Assembly: GCA_002842205.1 (NCBI GenBank)
Contig: PHCI01000020.1
Location: forward strand, 1-64,000
Length of the DNA stretch: 64,000 nt
Source: Betaproteobacteria bacterium HGW-Betaproteobacteria-3
Lineage (GTDB): Bacteria; Pseudomonadota; Gammaproteobacteria; Burkholderiales; Burkholderiaceae_C
Direction of reading: 5' to 3'
The position numbers and the translations under genes are program-made. Within the stretch, counting starts at the first letter, position 1, and each line of letters opens with the position of its first letter. The notes beneath the pieces were generated by a model that saw only the letters and a list, made by a program, of their open reading frames with translations, did not search any database and was not told where the DNA came from. Positions 1 to 8,753 of this stretch are shown in pieces.

Positions 1-1190
1 GCGGGTGGCGACGGCGCGGCCCCCTCCCGTGCAGATTCCACAGATTTAAAGCTTTTTTGGCCTTCAGCCCCCGCCAATTGGTCATACTTTGCTATATTTT
101 CAGGACCATTCGAGGCACCCGACGCTGCCACGGCGGCTGCGGGCTCCACGCCCGCCAGCCGCACCCGCAACGCCGCGTTGGGCAGCTTGAGCACGTTGTC
201 GCGCTGATCGGTCACCACGCGCACATTGGCCGTCATGCCGGGCAGCAGGCGCCCGCCCGTGTTGGAAAAGCCCACCACTGCCACATAGGTCACCACATTG
301 GCCACGTTTTGCGCCGCCTTGCGCACCTGGCTGACGGCGCCCTCGAAGGTCTGGCCCGGGAACGCGTCCACGGTGAACGTGGCTTTCTGGCCGGTGCGGA
401 TGCGGCCCACGTCGCTTTCGTCGATGCTGGCGTCCACCTGCATGTCCTGCAGGTTCTGGGCGATCACAAACAGCTCGGGCGCCTGCAGGCTGGCCGCCAC
501 CGTCTGGCCTTTTTCGATGGCGCGCTTGATCACGATGCCGTTGACCGGCGAGGTGATGCGGGTGCGCTCGAGGTCGATGCGGGCCTGCGCCAGCGCTGAT
601 TCACGCTGCGCCACACCGGCCTGCGCGCTCTTGATCTGCGCTTCGTTCACGCCCAGTTGCGCCTGCGCCGACTTGACCGACTCGGTGGCGGTGTTGACCA
701 GCGCCCGGGTGCGGTCGGCCTCGCTTTGGGCGATGAAGCCCTTGGACACCAGGCTCAGGTTGCGGTCGTGGGTGCGCTGGGCTTCGGTCAGGTCGGTCTG
801 GGCCCGCGACACGCCGGCGCGGCCCGCTGCCGCATTGGCCTGCGCCGTGAGCACGGCAGCACGCGCGGCGTCCACGTCGGCCTGGGCCGAGCGCACGCGG
901 TATTCGATGCTTTCGGGGTCGATCACGGCGATCAGCTGGCCGGCCTTGACCTCGGAATTGAAATCGACGTAGATGTCCTTGATCTGCCCCGACACCTGGG
1001 TGCCCACCGACACCTGCGTCACCGGGTTGACCGTGCCGCTGGCCGACACCGTGGCCACCAGCGGCCCGCGCTCGATCTTGCCGGTGCGGTACTGCACGGC
1101 GTCGGCCGCGCTGCGCTGGCTCCACCACCCGACGCCGCCACCCGCCAGCGCCAGCACCACAGCCCCAACCACCACATACGACTTTTTCAT
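1..1190 (-). CDS. macA: MacA-like periplasmic adaptor of a tripartite efflux system (3' end outside window)
   Basis: The reading frame is open from the ATG at 1190 to the window edge, so about 396 residues are visible and the C-terminus is missing. An N-terminal signal anchor (MKKSYVVVGAVVLALAGGG) is followed by a biotinyl-lipoyl-like segment, a long Ala/Gln-rich alpha-helical hairpin (about residues 90-190), a second lipoyl half (ITSPVNGIVIKRAIEKGQ) and a beta-barrel region ending in LPNAALRVR. This order is typical of HlyD/MacA adaptors that join an inner-membrane ABC or RND pump to an outer-membrane channel. The variable linker after LPNAALRVR contains an AT-rich dispersed repeat read in frame (47-104). 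A pump gene would be expected to follow beyond position 1. The MacA assignment rather than another HlyD subfamily is by general resemblance. Confidence 0.85.
   Translation of the reverse strand, partial: MKKSYVVVGAVVLALAGGGVGWWSQRSAADAVQYRTGKIERGPLVATVSASGTVNPVTQVSVGTQVSGQIKDIYVDFNSEVKAGQLIAVIDPESIEYRVRSAQADVDAARAAVLTAQANAAAGRAGVSRAQTDLTEAQRTHDRNLSLVSKGFIAQSEADRTRALVNTATESVKSAQAQLGVNEAQIKSAQAGVAQRESALAQARIDLERTRITSPVNGIVIKRAIEKGQTVAASLQAPELFVIAQNLQDMQVDASIDESDVGRIRTGQKATFTVDAFPGQTFEGAVSQVRKAAQNVANVVTYVAVVGFSNTGGRLLPGMTANVRVVTDQRDNVLKLPNAALRVRLAGVEPAAAVAASGASNGPENIAKYDQLAGAEGQKSFKSVESAREGAAPSPP
47..104 (-). repeat. AT-rich dispersed element, copy A, inside macA
   Basis: Read on the minus strand, this AT-rich patch carries the core ATAGCAAAGTATGACC, then GGCGGGGGCTGAAGGCC and a run of A. 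It matches intergenic copies at 45522 and 46461. It lies in the linker of the adaptor gene and is read in the only stop-free sense frame (…IAKYDQLAGAEGQK…). Confidence 0.75.
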
Positions 1191-1410
1191 CACGCCATTG
1201 TAGGAACGGCACCTTGGCGGCGTGTCGGCGCGGGGTATCGGCCGTGTAAAGGGCGCGCAAATCCTGTGGCGAAGGTCCCCGGCGCGTCGCCATTCACCCG
1301 GCCTGCCTGCATTTCGCTCCCCTTCTGGGGCGTTTCGTCGCAAGCCGGTCGCTGCGGCGCGGGACCGCCGGCACAGTCCACCCCATGCCAACGCCGTTCA
1401 GGAGAACGCC

Positions 1411-1821
1411 ATGAACCTCACACCGTTGATCGCCATCCACATGACCGCCGCCCTCGGCGCCATTGCGCTGGGGCCCCTGGCGCTCTGGGCCCGCCGCGGC
1501 GCCGCCCAACGCCCCAAACTCCACCGCGCCTTCGGCTACGCCTGGGTCACGCTGATGGTGGTGACCGCCGCCTCGGCCCTCTTCATCAGCGGCAACAAGG
1601 GCCCGCACTTCATGGGCTTCGGCCCGATCCACCTGCTGATTCCGGTGACCTTCTTCATGCTCTACCGCGCCTTCGTGTACCTGGCGCGCAGGAACATCAT
1701 CGGCCACCGCATGACCATGCAGTTCCTCTACCTGGGCGCCTGCGTCGTCGCCGGCGCCTTCACGCTGATGCCCGGCCGCTACCTCGGCCACCTGGTCTGG
1801 ACGCAGGTCGGCCTGATCTGA
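1411..1821 (+). CDS. DUF2306-type small membrane protein
   Basis: A 136-residue protein with four predicted membrane helices (about residues 5-27, 44-60, 71-91 and 105-122), a conserved KLHRAFGYAW stretch after helix one and an IIGHRMTMQ stretch before helix four. This arrangement is typical of the DUF2306 family, whose function is not established. The start is the ATG preceded by AGGAGAA at proper spacing. It lies divergent from the efflux adaptor and 26 bp ahead of the 2TM gene, so the two small membrane genes probably form an operon. The longer upstream open frame has no membrane-protein character and no ribosome site. Confidence 0.8.
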   Translation: MNLTPLIAIHMTAALGAIALGPLALWARRGAAQRPKLHRAFGYAWVTLMVVTAASALFISGNKGPHFMGFGPIHLLIPVTFFMLYRAFVYLARRNIIGHRMTMQFLYLGACVVAGAFTLMPGRYLGHLVWTQVGLI

Positions 1822-1847
1822 ACACCCCAACCCCACTGGAGAACACC

Positions 1848-2153
1848 ATGTCTGCCCTCAACACCGCCACATCCCGCACCGCCGACGAACTCGACGCCCT
1901 GGCCCGCAAGCGCGCCGGCGCCCGCATGGGCTGGTACGCGCACGCGCTCGTCTACGTGGTTGTGAACACCGCGCTCGTGTTGCTGTCCCTGGCCACCGGC
2001 CGCCATTGGGCCATCTTCCCCGCACTGGGCTGGGGGCTGGGCCTGGCGATGCACGGCTTTGGCGTCTGGCTGTCGCTGGGCGGCGGCGGCCTGCACGAGC
2101 GGCTGCTGGCACGCGAGCGCGAGCGGCTGGCCGCGCAGCGCGACCCCTGGTAG
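1848..2153 (+). CDS. 2TM domain-containing small membrane protein
   Basis: A 101-residue protein. A charged N-terminal helix (ELDALARKRAGARMGWYAHA) leads into two membrane helices at about 29-49 and 54-75, followed by a basic/acidic helical tail (ERLLARERERLAAQRD). This is the pattern of the 2TM domain family, which in other proteins is found next to histidine-kinase or regulator domains. The start has an upstream GGAGAACACC ribosome site. It follows the DUF2306 gene by 26 bp and converges on the kinase gene. Function unknown. Confidence 0.8.
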   Translation: MSALNTATSRTADELDALARKRAGARMGWYAHALVYVVVNTALVLLSLATGRHWAIFPALGWGLGLAMHGFGVWLSLGGGGLHERLLARERERLAAQRDPW

Positions 2154-2169
2154 GCGGGTAGCGCCGGGC

Positions 2170-4599
2170 TCAGCCCGGGCGGCCTGCGTGCTTGAACGCC
2201 ATGATGGCCTGGTTGCGCAGGGTGCGCAGCAGCGACAGCTCGCGCTCGGCCACCACAATGCCCCCGGTCAGGGCCGCGTCGGCATAAATCACACCCAGCG
2301 GGTTGCCGTTCATGGCCAGCGGCAGCAGCAAAAACGTGGGCGCGTTCACGCTGGACACAAACCAGGTCGGCAGGCGTCGGCGGATGTTGGCCACGCTGGC
2401 GTCGGCGATCAGCATGTCGGCGCCGCGCTTGCAGACGGTGGAAAACAGATCGGCCGCGGCCATGTCGATCTGAAAGCGTGGCGCGATGGCGTCGGCGCCT
2501 TCCCCCAGTGCCACGCGGCCGGTCAGCATCCCGGTGCGGGCGTCGCGCATGCAGAACACCACCCGCTGGAACCCGAGCGAGCGGTACATGGTCTCCAGCA
2601 CCATGCGCAGCACCTCGTTGAGGCTGAAGTTTTCCACCAGCGTGTTGCTGATATCCTGAATGCCTGCGGCGAGTTGCTCGGCCGCGAAGGTGGCGCTGGC
2701 CATGGCCGATGGTGCCGCCGCAACCGAACCCTCCGCGCCGTTGTCACTTTCGCCCGGCGCAGCGGCCGCCACGGCCTTGTCCAGATGAAACTGCGCCAGC
2801 GAATTGGCCTCGGGCTTTGCCGCAGCGGGCGCTTCGGGCGCCCCCACAAGTCGCGCCGCCGCCGAACCGGGACGCGGCACCACTTGCAGCACCTGGCTCA
2901 GTTCGAGCATGTGCCGGCGGGTACGCTCCACCGATTCACGCACCCGGGCCGACGTCAGGCCCAGCGCGCGCCCATAGCGTTGCGAGACGGCGCGCAGGCG
3001 GCGCTCGCCTTCGGCACTGTCGGCGGTCATCAGGGCGTCGGCCACGTCGTTGCCGGCGCAGGCGGCCGCGCGCAGCGGGTCCTGCTCGGGTGCCGGGCGG
3101 TCGGTGGGAAGGCGGCGCATGGCCTGGATCAGCGTGTCGGGCAGGCCCCAGTGCCGGGCCACGCCGGTGGCCAGATCCTGAAACCCGATGCCCAGAATCG
3201 CACGCGATTCGGCTTCCTCCGGGTCGCTGCCAGCGGCCCCGCCCGGGCCCGCCAGGCGGCTCTGGATCTGGCGCGCTTCTTCGGGAAAATAAAAATGCGT
3301 CAGCATGCGCCCCAGGTTCTGGAACACCGCCGAGATGAAGGCCTCTTCCGCGCCCTGCGCGGTGGGCGAGAGTTCACGCGCCAGCGTGCCTGCGGCCAGC
3401 GCGCGCAAGAACTCCTCGCGCAACGCCACGGCCTGCTGCTTGTCGTGCATGTGCTCCAGCAGCACCAGCGACAGCGCCAGATTGCGGATGCCCGCATAAC
3501 CCACCAGCGCCACCGCACGCGAGATGGTGTTGATGGTGCCGCTGCCCGCGCGGGCGTAGAACGTGGAGTTGACCAGCCGCAGCAGCTTGTTGGTGAGCGC
3601 CACGTCCTTGAGGATTTCGTTGGACAGGCTGCCCACGCTTTCGGTTTCGGACTGCGCCAGCCGCTGGATCCGCACCACCGAATCCGACAGCGCCGGAAAG
3701 TCGCTCTTGTGGCGCATGCGGCGCAGCAAAAATTCGAGCGTGCTGTTGTGCCCGGCGCCCGCGGCCGAAGCGTCTGCACCACCCGCCGGCGCCAGCCAAC
3801 CCGACAGCGCCTGGTGAAATTCGTTCGCGCTGGCCGGGCGCATGGTGGGGTCGCGTGCCATGGCGCGCTGCACGATGGCGCGCAGTTCGTCGTCCACCGG
3901 GTGCAGGGTGTCGGCGGGCAGCACCAGGTCTTCATTCGCCAGCCGCTGGATCGCGCGTTGCGCGTCGGCTTCGGCCATGGCCGGGCGGCCGCTCAGCATT
4001 TCAAACAGCACCAGTGCGGCCGAAAAAATGTCCATGGACGCCGCGGGGGGCTCGCCGCGGCCTGCCTCGGGTGCCATGTACGCGGCCGTGCCCGACAGGC
4101 CGGGGACGCTGCCGGGGGCGTTGGCCATCTCGGCCAGACCAAAATCCATGATGCGCGCCCGTCCCTCGGCGTCCACGATGATGTTGGCGGGCTTGAGGTC
4201 GCGGTGGATCACGCCCGCCGCGTGAGCATGGGCCAGGCCCTGCAGCACCCCCATCATCAAGGGCACGGCCGTGGCCGCGGGCAGCGCGCCCTGCGTGCGC
4301 AGGAGGTCAGTCAGGCTTTGGCCGCGCACGCGCTCAAACACCAGGAAAGGCGGGTTGGCGGCCAGCTCGGCTTCGAACAAGGTGACGATGTTGGGATGGC
4401 TCAACCGGCTCACGGCCCGCGCTTCGGCCAGCCAGCGCTGCGCAGCCGCGGCGTCGCGGGCGCCCGCATGCATTTGCTTGACCGCCACTTCGCGCGCCAG
4501 CTTGGGGTCAAACGCCAGCCAGACCACGCCCTGCGCACCCCGGCCCAGCGGTTCACGCAATTGGAATCGGCCCAAGGTGGCATCGGCAACGAGTGGCAT
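2170..4599 (-). CDS. Ser/Thr protein kinase fused to HDOD and GAF domains
   Basis: An 809-residue cytoplasmic signalling protein. Residues 10-270 are a Hanks-type kinase with all key elements visible: glycine loop GRGAQG (19-24), catalytic Lys41 (VAVK), HRDLKPAN (132-139), DFG (152-154) and an APE motif. Residues about 290-480 form an HDOD domain (NKLLRLVNSTFYARAG, ISRAVALVGYAGIRNLALSL), and residues about 640-800 a GAF domain. The kinase appears catalytically intact. HDOD domains are found in regulators of bacterial signalling, and the GAF domain presumably senses a small ligand or mediates dimerisation. No membrane segment is visible. It is divergent from the LytS-type kinase with 247 bp between them, which may hold both promoters. 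The substrate is unknown. Confidence 0.88.
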   Translation of the reverse strand: MPLVADATLGRFQLREPLGRGAQGVVWLAFDPKLAREVAVKQMHAGARDAAAAQRWLAEARAVSRLSHPNIVTLFEAELAANPPFLVFERVRGQSLTDLLRTQGALPAATAVPLMMGVLQGLAHAHAAGVIHRDLKPANIIVDAEGRARIMDFGLAEMANAPGSVPGLSGTAAYMAPEAGRGEPPAASMDIFSAALVLFEMLSGRPAMAEADAQRAIQRLANEDLVLPADTLHPVDDELRAIVQRAMARDPTMRPASANEFHQALSGWLAPAGGADASAAGAGHNSTLEFLLRRMRHKSDFPALSDSVVRIQRLAQSETESVGSLSNEILKDVALTNKLLRLVNSTFYARAGSGTINTISRAVALVGYAGIRNLALSLVLLEHMHDKQQAVALREEFLRALAAGTLARELSPTAQGAEEAFISAVFQNLGRMLTHFYFPEEARQIQSRLAGPGGAAGSDPEEAESRAILGIGFQDLATGVARHWGLPDTLIQAMRRLPTDRPAPEQDPLRAAACAGNDVADALMTADSAEGERRLRAVSQRYGRALGLTSARVRESVERTRRHMLELSQVLQVVPRPGSAAARLVGAPEAPAAAKPEANSLAQFHLDKAVAAAAPGESDNGAEGSVAAAPSAMASATFAAEQLAAGIQDISNTLVENFSLNEVLRMVLETMYRSLGFQRVVFCMRDARTGMLTGRVALGEGADAIAPRFQIDMAAADLFSTVCKRGADMLIADASVANIRRRLPTWFVSSVNAPTFLLLPLAMNGNPLGVIYADAALTGGIVVAERELSLLRTLRNQAIMAFKHAGRPG

Positions 4600-4846
4600 G
4601 AGGGGATGGCAGCCGGGTCAGGCGGTGTGCGTCAATCATCAATAAGTAGTAGCACGGATCGTACGGGCGGCCCCGCCCCGCGAATCGCCCGAACAGGGCC
4701 CCAAACACCCTCCAGTTCACTCACCCCGGGCTTTGGGCGGCGTCCATAACCGTGCCCTGCGGGCGTTTCGCGCCGTCCAGAGGGTGTTTCGTCGCATGGG
4801 CGGCGTGCGGTGTCCGCTCACGCGGCACAATGCGCGTTGAACCCCT

Positions 4847-6001
4847 ATGGCCCGCGAATCGTCTTCCACCCTCTCTGCCAGTGTGCCCACACGGCTCAAG
4901 CCCCTGTTCCTGCAGGGCGGGTTTTCCCTGCATGGCTTCATCGCCCGAGGGGTGGCCTCGCTGGTGCTGAACACGCTGATCGCGACCGGCATCACCGTGT
5001 TTGGCGACCACGAATTCACACTCAACCTGCTGTACGCCCAATGCATCGGCGTGAGCATCTGGCTGATCCTGGACGTGGGCCGCCTGTTCGCCATCAGCGA
5101 CTGGGAGGTGCAATGGCGTCGCGTGGTGGTGCTGGTGCCCGTGGGCACCCTTATCGGCTACGTGGTGGGCTCCTTGCTGGGCGACTGGATCATGCACAAG
5201 GAAACCCTTCAGTTCTGGATGCAGGAGCCCCGCAAAACCCTCGGCTTTCTGCTCATGAGCCTGGGCCTGGGCGCGGGCGGCACCTATTTTTATGTCAACC
5301 GCGAGCGGCTGGCCAAGTCCCGCACCACCGAGCAGATGGCGCTGCGCTGCGCCAGCGAAGCGCGCCTGAAGCTTTTGGAAACCCAGCTCGAACCCCACAT
5401 GCTGTTCAACACGCTGGCCAACCTGCGGGTGCTGATCGGCGTGGACCCGGCACGCGCCCAGCAGATGCTGGACCGCCTGAACAGCTACCTGCGCGCCACG
5501 CTCAGCGGTTCGCGCGCCACCACGCACCCGCTGTCGGCCGAATTCGACCGCCTGCGCGACTACCTGGAGCTGATGGCCGTGCGCATGGGCCCGCGCCTGC
5601 AATACACGCTGGACCTGCCCGACGCCCTGCGCAACGAGCCCGTGCCGCCGCTGCTGCTGCAGCCGCTGGTTGAAAACAGCATCAAGCATGGGCTGGAACC
5701 CAAGGTGGCGGGCGGCTGCATCCGCCTGCGCGCCTACCAGGACGACGGTCGGCTGGTGCTGGAGGTGTCGGACACCGGCGTGGGCCTGCCGCCAGCGGTG
5801 CTGGCAGGCGGCGCGCTGCACGAAACCGGCTTTGGCCTGGCGCAGGTGCGCGAGCGCCTGGCCACCGCCTACGGCCCCCAGGCCACTCTTGAAATTGCAG
5901 CAAACAATGACGGCGGGGCGAGGGCTACCGTCACTTTTCCCTATATAAACCTGGAACCCGACCCGTCTGATGAACGCGCCTGCAGAATCCTCCGGTCCTG
6001 A
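4847..6001 (+). CDS. LytS/YehU-type sensor histidine kinase
   Basis: A 384-residue membrane sensor. Four predicted helices span roughly residues 30-160, followed by a His_kinase domain with the phosphoacceptor in LEPHMLFNTL (His184) and an ATPase domain (LLQPLVENSIKHGLEP; DTGVGL; GFGLAQVRERL). It belongs to the family that pairs with LytTR-domain regulators, and its stop lies inside the next gene (32 bp overlap), so the two are translationally linked. The signal sensed is not apparent. A repeat-like patch (5893-5940) covers the last conserved strand. The last residues after FPY lie in the overlap with the regulator gene and look unconstrained. Confidence 0.88.
   Translation: MARESSSTLSASVPTRLKPLFLQGGFSLHGFIARGVASLVLNTLIATGITVFGDHEFTLNLLYAQCIGVSIWLILDVGRLFAISDWEVQWRRVVVLVPVGTLIGYVVGSLLGDWIMHKETLQFWMQEPRKTLGFLLMSLGLGAGGTYFYVNRERLAKSRTTEQMALRCASEARLKLLETQLEPHMLFNTLANLRVLIGVDPARAQQMLDRLNSYLRATLSGSRATTHPLSAEFDRLRDYLELMAVRMGPRLQYTLDLPDALRNEPVPPLLLQPLVENSIKHGLEPKVAGGCIRLRAYQDDGRLVLEVSDTGVGLPPAVLAGGALHETGFGLAQVRERLATAYGPQATLEIAANNDGGARATVTFPYINLEPDPSDERACRILRS
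5893..5940 (+). repeat. Possible degenerate copy B of the AT-rich element
   Basis: GCAGCAAACAATGACGG followed by GCGAGGGCTACC and a CACTTTT tail resembles the element core (GCAAACAATG … GGGGGCTAA … TTTT), in the same frame as copies A and H. However, the encoded IAANNDGGARATVTFP also fits the normal end of this kinase family, so chance similarity is possible. Confidence 0.35.
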
Positions 6002-6830
6002 GCGCCGCCCCAGCGCGCTGATCGCCGAAGACGAACCCCTGCTGGCCCAGGCGCTGCAGGCCGAGCTGGCCCGCGCCTGGCCCGCGCTGCAGGTGCTGGC
6101 CACCGTGGGCGACGGCGCCACCGCTGTGGCGCAGGCACTGGCCCTGCGCCCCGACGTGCTGTTTTTTGACATCCGCATGCCCGGCCTCTCGGGCCTGGAC
6201 GCCGCCGCCGAACTGGCCGACACCTGGACGCCTGCGCACGGCGACTTTCCCGCCCTGGTGTTTGTGACCGCCTACGACCAATACGCCGTGCAGGCGTTCG
6301 AAACCCAGGCCATTGACTACCTGCTCAAGCCCGTGCAGGCCGCCCGTTTGCAAAAAACAGTGGAAAAAGTGCAAGAAGCCCTCGCCAGACGGTCTTCAGA
6401 CGCTATTCATTCAGAAGCAGATTTTGAATCGACGTTAAGCCAGTTGCGGCATTTGCTGGCGGCGGGCGGCGGGCCGCCGGGTGCGGCCCACGGTGCCCCG
6501 GCCACCCCGCTGAAAGTGATCCAGGCCAGCGTGGGCAGCGCCATCCGCATGGTGCCGGTGGACGAGGTGCTGTACTTTGAAGCCGCCGACAAATACGTGC
6601 GGGTGCTGACCGCCGCGCACGAATACCTGATCCGCACGCCGCTCAAAGAACTGCTGCCGCAGCTGGATTCGCAAAGCTTCTGGCAGATTCACCGCGGCAC
6701 CGTGGTGCGGGCGGACGCCATCGACACCGTGACGCGCGACGAGGCCGGCAAACTCAGCCTCACCCTGCGCGGCCACACCGACAAACTGGCCGTGAGCCGC
6801 CTCTACAGCCACCTGTTCCGGGCCATGTAA
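5970..6830 (+). CDS. LytTR-family response regulator
   Basis: A 286-residue regulator. The receiver domain (about 15-135) has the acidic pair ED (20-21), the phospho-acceptor Asp67 in LFFDIRMPG, a TAYD motif and the conserved Lys in YLLKPV. A linker with a Gly/Pro/Ala-rich part (about 150-175) leads to a LytTR DNA-binding domain (about 178-286; VDEVLYFEAADKYVRV, FWQIHRGTVV). It should bind direct repeats at target promoters after phosphorylation by the overlapping kinase. No adjacent target gene is obvious. The next gene encodes an ABC binding lipoprotein and is a candidate target only by position. Confidence 0.9.
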   Translation: MNAPAESSGPERRPSALIAEDEPLLAQALQAELARAWPALQVLATVGDGATAVAQALALRPDVLFFDIRMPGLSGLDAAAELADTWTPAHGDFPALVFVTAYDQYAVQAFETQAIDYLLKPVQAARLQKTVEKVQEALARRSSDAIHSEADFESTLSQLRHLLAAGGGPPGAAHGAPATPLKVIQASVGSAIRMVPVDEVLYFEAADKYVRVLTAAHEYLIRTPLKELLPQLDSQSFWQIHRGTVVRADAIDTVTRDEAGKLSLTLRGHTDKLAVSRLYSHLFRAM

Positions 6831-6970
6831 CCCTGCTCTTTTTGCGGGCCGATCAGCGGGGCTAATGCCCTCGCAAATTTGATGACGACACGGGGAAACC
6901 CGGCCCGGTGGCCGTCTTCTTGCTGCGTACAGTCCGCGCACCCTCACACCCAAGCGGCAAGAAAGATCCC

Positions 6971-8131
6971 ATGGCCATGTCCCATCGTTCCAGCGTTGTC
7001 CTCAAAACCCTCACCCTGCTCGCCGCGGCCTCCGCCCTGCTGCTGGCCGGCTGCAACCGCGTGCCGTCCACCATCCGCATTGGCGTGGCGCAACCCATGT
7101 CGGGCAACCTCGCGGCCCTGGGGCAAGACATGCACAACGGCGTCAAACTTGCGGTGGACGAGCTCAACAAAAGCGGTTTCCGCGTAAAAGACCAACCCGT
7201 CACGCTGGAGATCGTGGCGGTGGACGACCGCTCGGACGCCGCCACCGGCAAGGAAGTGGCCCGCCAACTGGTGGACGCCGGCGTGGTGGCCGTGATCGGG
7301 CACCTGAATTCAGGCGTCAGCATCGAGGCGGCGCCGATCTATGCCGAAAAAGGCATTGCCCAACTGGCCATCTCCACCAACCCCAAATACACCGACCTGG
7401 GCCTCAAAACCACCTTGCGTCTGGTGGCCAACGACAACCTGCAGGCCAAGGCCATTGGCTCATTTGGCGGCGGCCTGCCCGCCACCCGGTTTGCCGTGGT
7501 CGACGACGGCACACCCTATGGCAAAGGCCTGGCCGACGGCGCGGCAGCCGAACTGAAGAAAGCCAAAAAAGAAATCGTCCTGCGCCAGAGCTTCGACGAC
7601 AAGACCACCGCATTTGACGGGCTGGCCGCCAAGCTCAAGGAGGGCAACGTGGAATCGGTGGTGTCCACCCTGAACGATTTTCAGGTGCTGGCCCTGCTGG
7701 AAGCCCTGAAGAAGATCGACTACACCCGGCTGAGCCTGCTGGGCGGCGACACCATCAAGACCACGGCCATGCTCAAAGGGGCCGATGTGCTGCAAGGCGG
7801 GCTGTTCGCCACCTCGCCCATTCTGGAGCCGCGCGAGTTTTCGGCGGGCGCCAAGTTTCTGGAGGTCTACCGCGCGGCCTTCAAGACCGACCCCACCTAT
7901 GGTGGCCACTACAGCTACGGCGCCATGTACGTGCTGGCCGACGCCATCAAGCGCGCGGGCTCGGCCAAGCCAGAGGCCATCACCGACATGCTGTACAAGT
8001 TTGACGGCTATTCGCCTGTCACCGGCTCCATGAAGTTCGACAGCAAGGGCGAGCAACGCTACGCCGTCATCAGCGTTTACGCCATTCGCCGCGGGCAGTG
8101 GGAATCACAAATCCGCTCGGACGCCTGGTAA
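6971..8131 (+). CDS. Branched-chain amino-acid-type ABC transporter substrate-binding lipoprotein
   Basis: About 386 residues, starting at the ATG of MAMSHRSS. A lipobox (LLLAGC) gives a lipid-anchored mature protein beginning at Cys, followed by a type I periplasmic binding fold (IRIGVAQPMSGNLAALGQDM; VIGHLNSGVSIEAAPIYAEKGIAQ; GGHYSYGAMYVLADAI). It resembles LivJ-like receptors for amino acids or related small molecules. No permease or ATPase genes are adjacent, so it is an orphan receptor whose transporter must be elsewhere. A strong terminator follows 21 bp after the stop. An in-frame upstream extension from 6908 lacks signal-peptide sense and is rejected. Confidence 0.88.
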   Translation: MAMSHRSSVVLKTLTLLAAASALLLAGCNRVPSTIRIGVAQPMSGNLAALGQDMHNGVKLAVDELNKSGFRVKDQPVTLEIVAVDDRSDAATGKEVARQLVDAGVVAVIGHLNSGVSIEAAPIYAEKGIAQLAISTNPKYTDLGLKTTLRLVANDNLQAKAIGSFGGGLPATRFAVVDDGTPYGKGLADGAAAELKKAKKEIVLRQSFDDKTTAFDGLAAKLKEGNVESVVSTLNDFQVLALLEALKKIDYTRLSLLGGDTIKTTAMLKGADVLQGGLFATSPILEPREFSAGAKFLEVYRAAFKTDPTYGGHYSYGAMYVLADAIKRAGSAKPEAITDMLYKFDGYSPVTGSMKFDSKGEQRYAVISVYAIRRGQWESQIRSDAW

Positions 8132-8152
8132 ACCCCAGCCAGCCCCGCGACC

Positions 8153-8190
8153 AGCGCCTGCCCGCCCACTGCGGGACAGGCGCTTTTTTT
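8153..8190 (+). terminator. Rho-independent terminator after the binding-protein gene
   Basis: A near-perfect stem (AGCGCCTGcCCGC pairing with GCGGGaCAGGCGCT around a 5-base loop) is followed by seven T. It ends the transcript of the binding lipoprotein, directly before the stop codon of the convergent repeat-protein gene. Confidence 0.9.
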
Positions 8191-8192
8191 CG

Positions 8193-8606
8193 TCAACGCC
8201 GACCGTTCCCGCCACGCTGATCGCCGCCGCGCCCGCGGCCATCAGAGATGCCATGGCGGTTACGGTTGTGGTCGCCGTGCCCGCGGTATTGGTGGCCGCC
8301 GTAGTAATAGCCGTTGATGACCGGCGTCACATAACCGGCCCGGTACACCGGCGCGGGGCGGTAATAGACCGGCGCGGGCTGGTAATACACGGGGGCCGGC
8401 TGCACATAAACCGGGGCCGGTTGCACGTACACGGGCGCGGGCTGGTGGTACACCGGCGCGTTGGCCACGCCCACCTGCACGCCGGGCGATGCGATCCCGA
8501 CAGACCAGAACACGTTGCCCGCGTGGGCCACGCTGGCGGTGCCCAGCGATGCCAGGGCGATGGCGCCCGCGATGGCCGGAATTCGGAGGAAGCGGTTGAA
8601 GTTCAT
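8193..8606 (-). CDS. Secreted Pro/Tyr repeat protein
   Basis: A 137-residue exported protein. The start at 8606 is preceded by AAGGAGCC; the longer frame upstream is not supported. A signal peptide ends at about VAHA-G. The mature protein carries at least six copies of a PAPVYVQ/PAPVYYQ/PAPVYRA heptad-like repeat, then a YYYGGHQYRG region and a basic Gly/Arg/His-rich tail. It resembles the small PXPVY-repeat proteins common in Comamonadaceae. Function unknown; a surface or cell-envelope location is likely. The repeats are reflected in the DNA as imperfect 21-bp repeats, a possible source of length variation. Confidence 0.75.
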   Translation of the reverse strand: MNFNRFLRIPAIAGAIALASLGTASVAHAGNVFWSVGIASPGVQVGVANAPVYHQPAPVYVQPAPVYVQPAPVYYQPAPVYYRPAPVYRAGYVTPVINGYYYGGHQYRGHGDHNRNRHGISDGRGRGGDQRGGNGRR

Positions 8607-8753
8607 TTGGGGCTCCTTGTTGCAAGGCCAGAAAATGACCCTGTGCCTATTAGACGGTTCAGCCCGTGAAGCGTTTACGAGCCGCTTGGTTAAGGTTATT
8701 GCAAAACGTAACAAGCCCTGTAACAGCCCGACCCTGTCGCCCCTGAGGGTGGC

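Noticed and set aside
2059-4749. A plus-strand open frame of nearly 900 codons antisense to the kinase gene
   Set aside because: Its translation is Arg/His/Gln-rich and low in complexity, as expected from a G+C-rich shadow frame, while the minus strand encodes a clear kinase-HDOD-GAF protein.
6385-6430. AT-richer patch in the LytTR regulator linker as another element copy
   Set aside because: It lacks the GCAAAC…GGGGGCTAA core; similarity is only in base composition.
6845-6885. GCGGGGCTAATGCCCTCGCAAA segment before the binding-protein gene as a decayed element copy
   Set aside because: Only the GGGGCTAA word matches and the rest does not align.
8340-8460. Regularly spaced direct repeats that could suggest a CRISPR array
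   Set aside because: They are imperfect 21-bp units that encode the PAPVY repeats of a secreted protein; no unique spacers are present.
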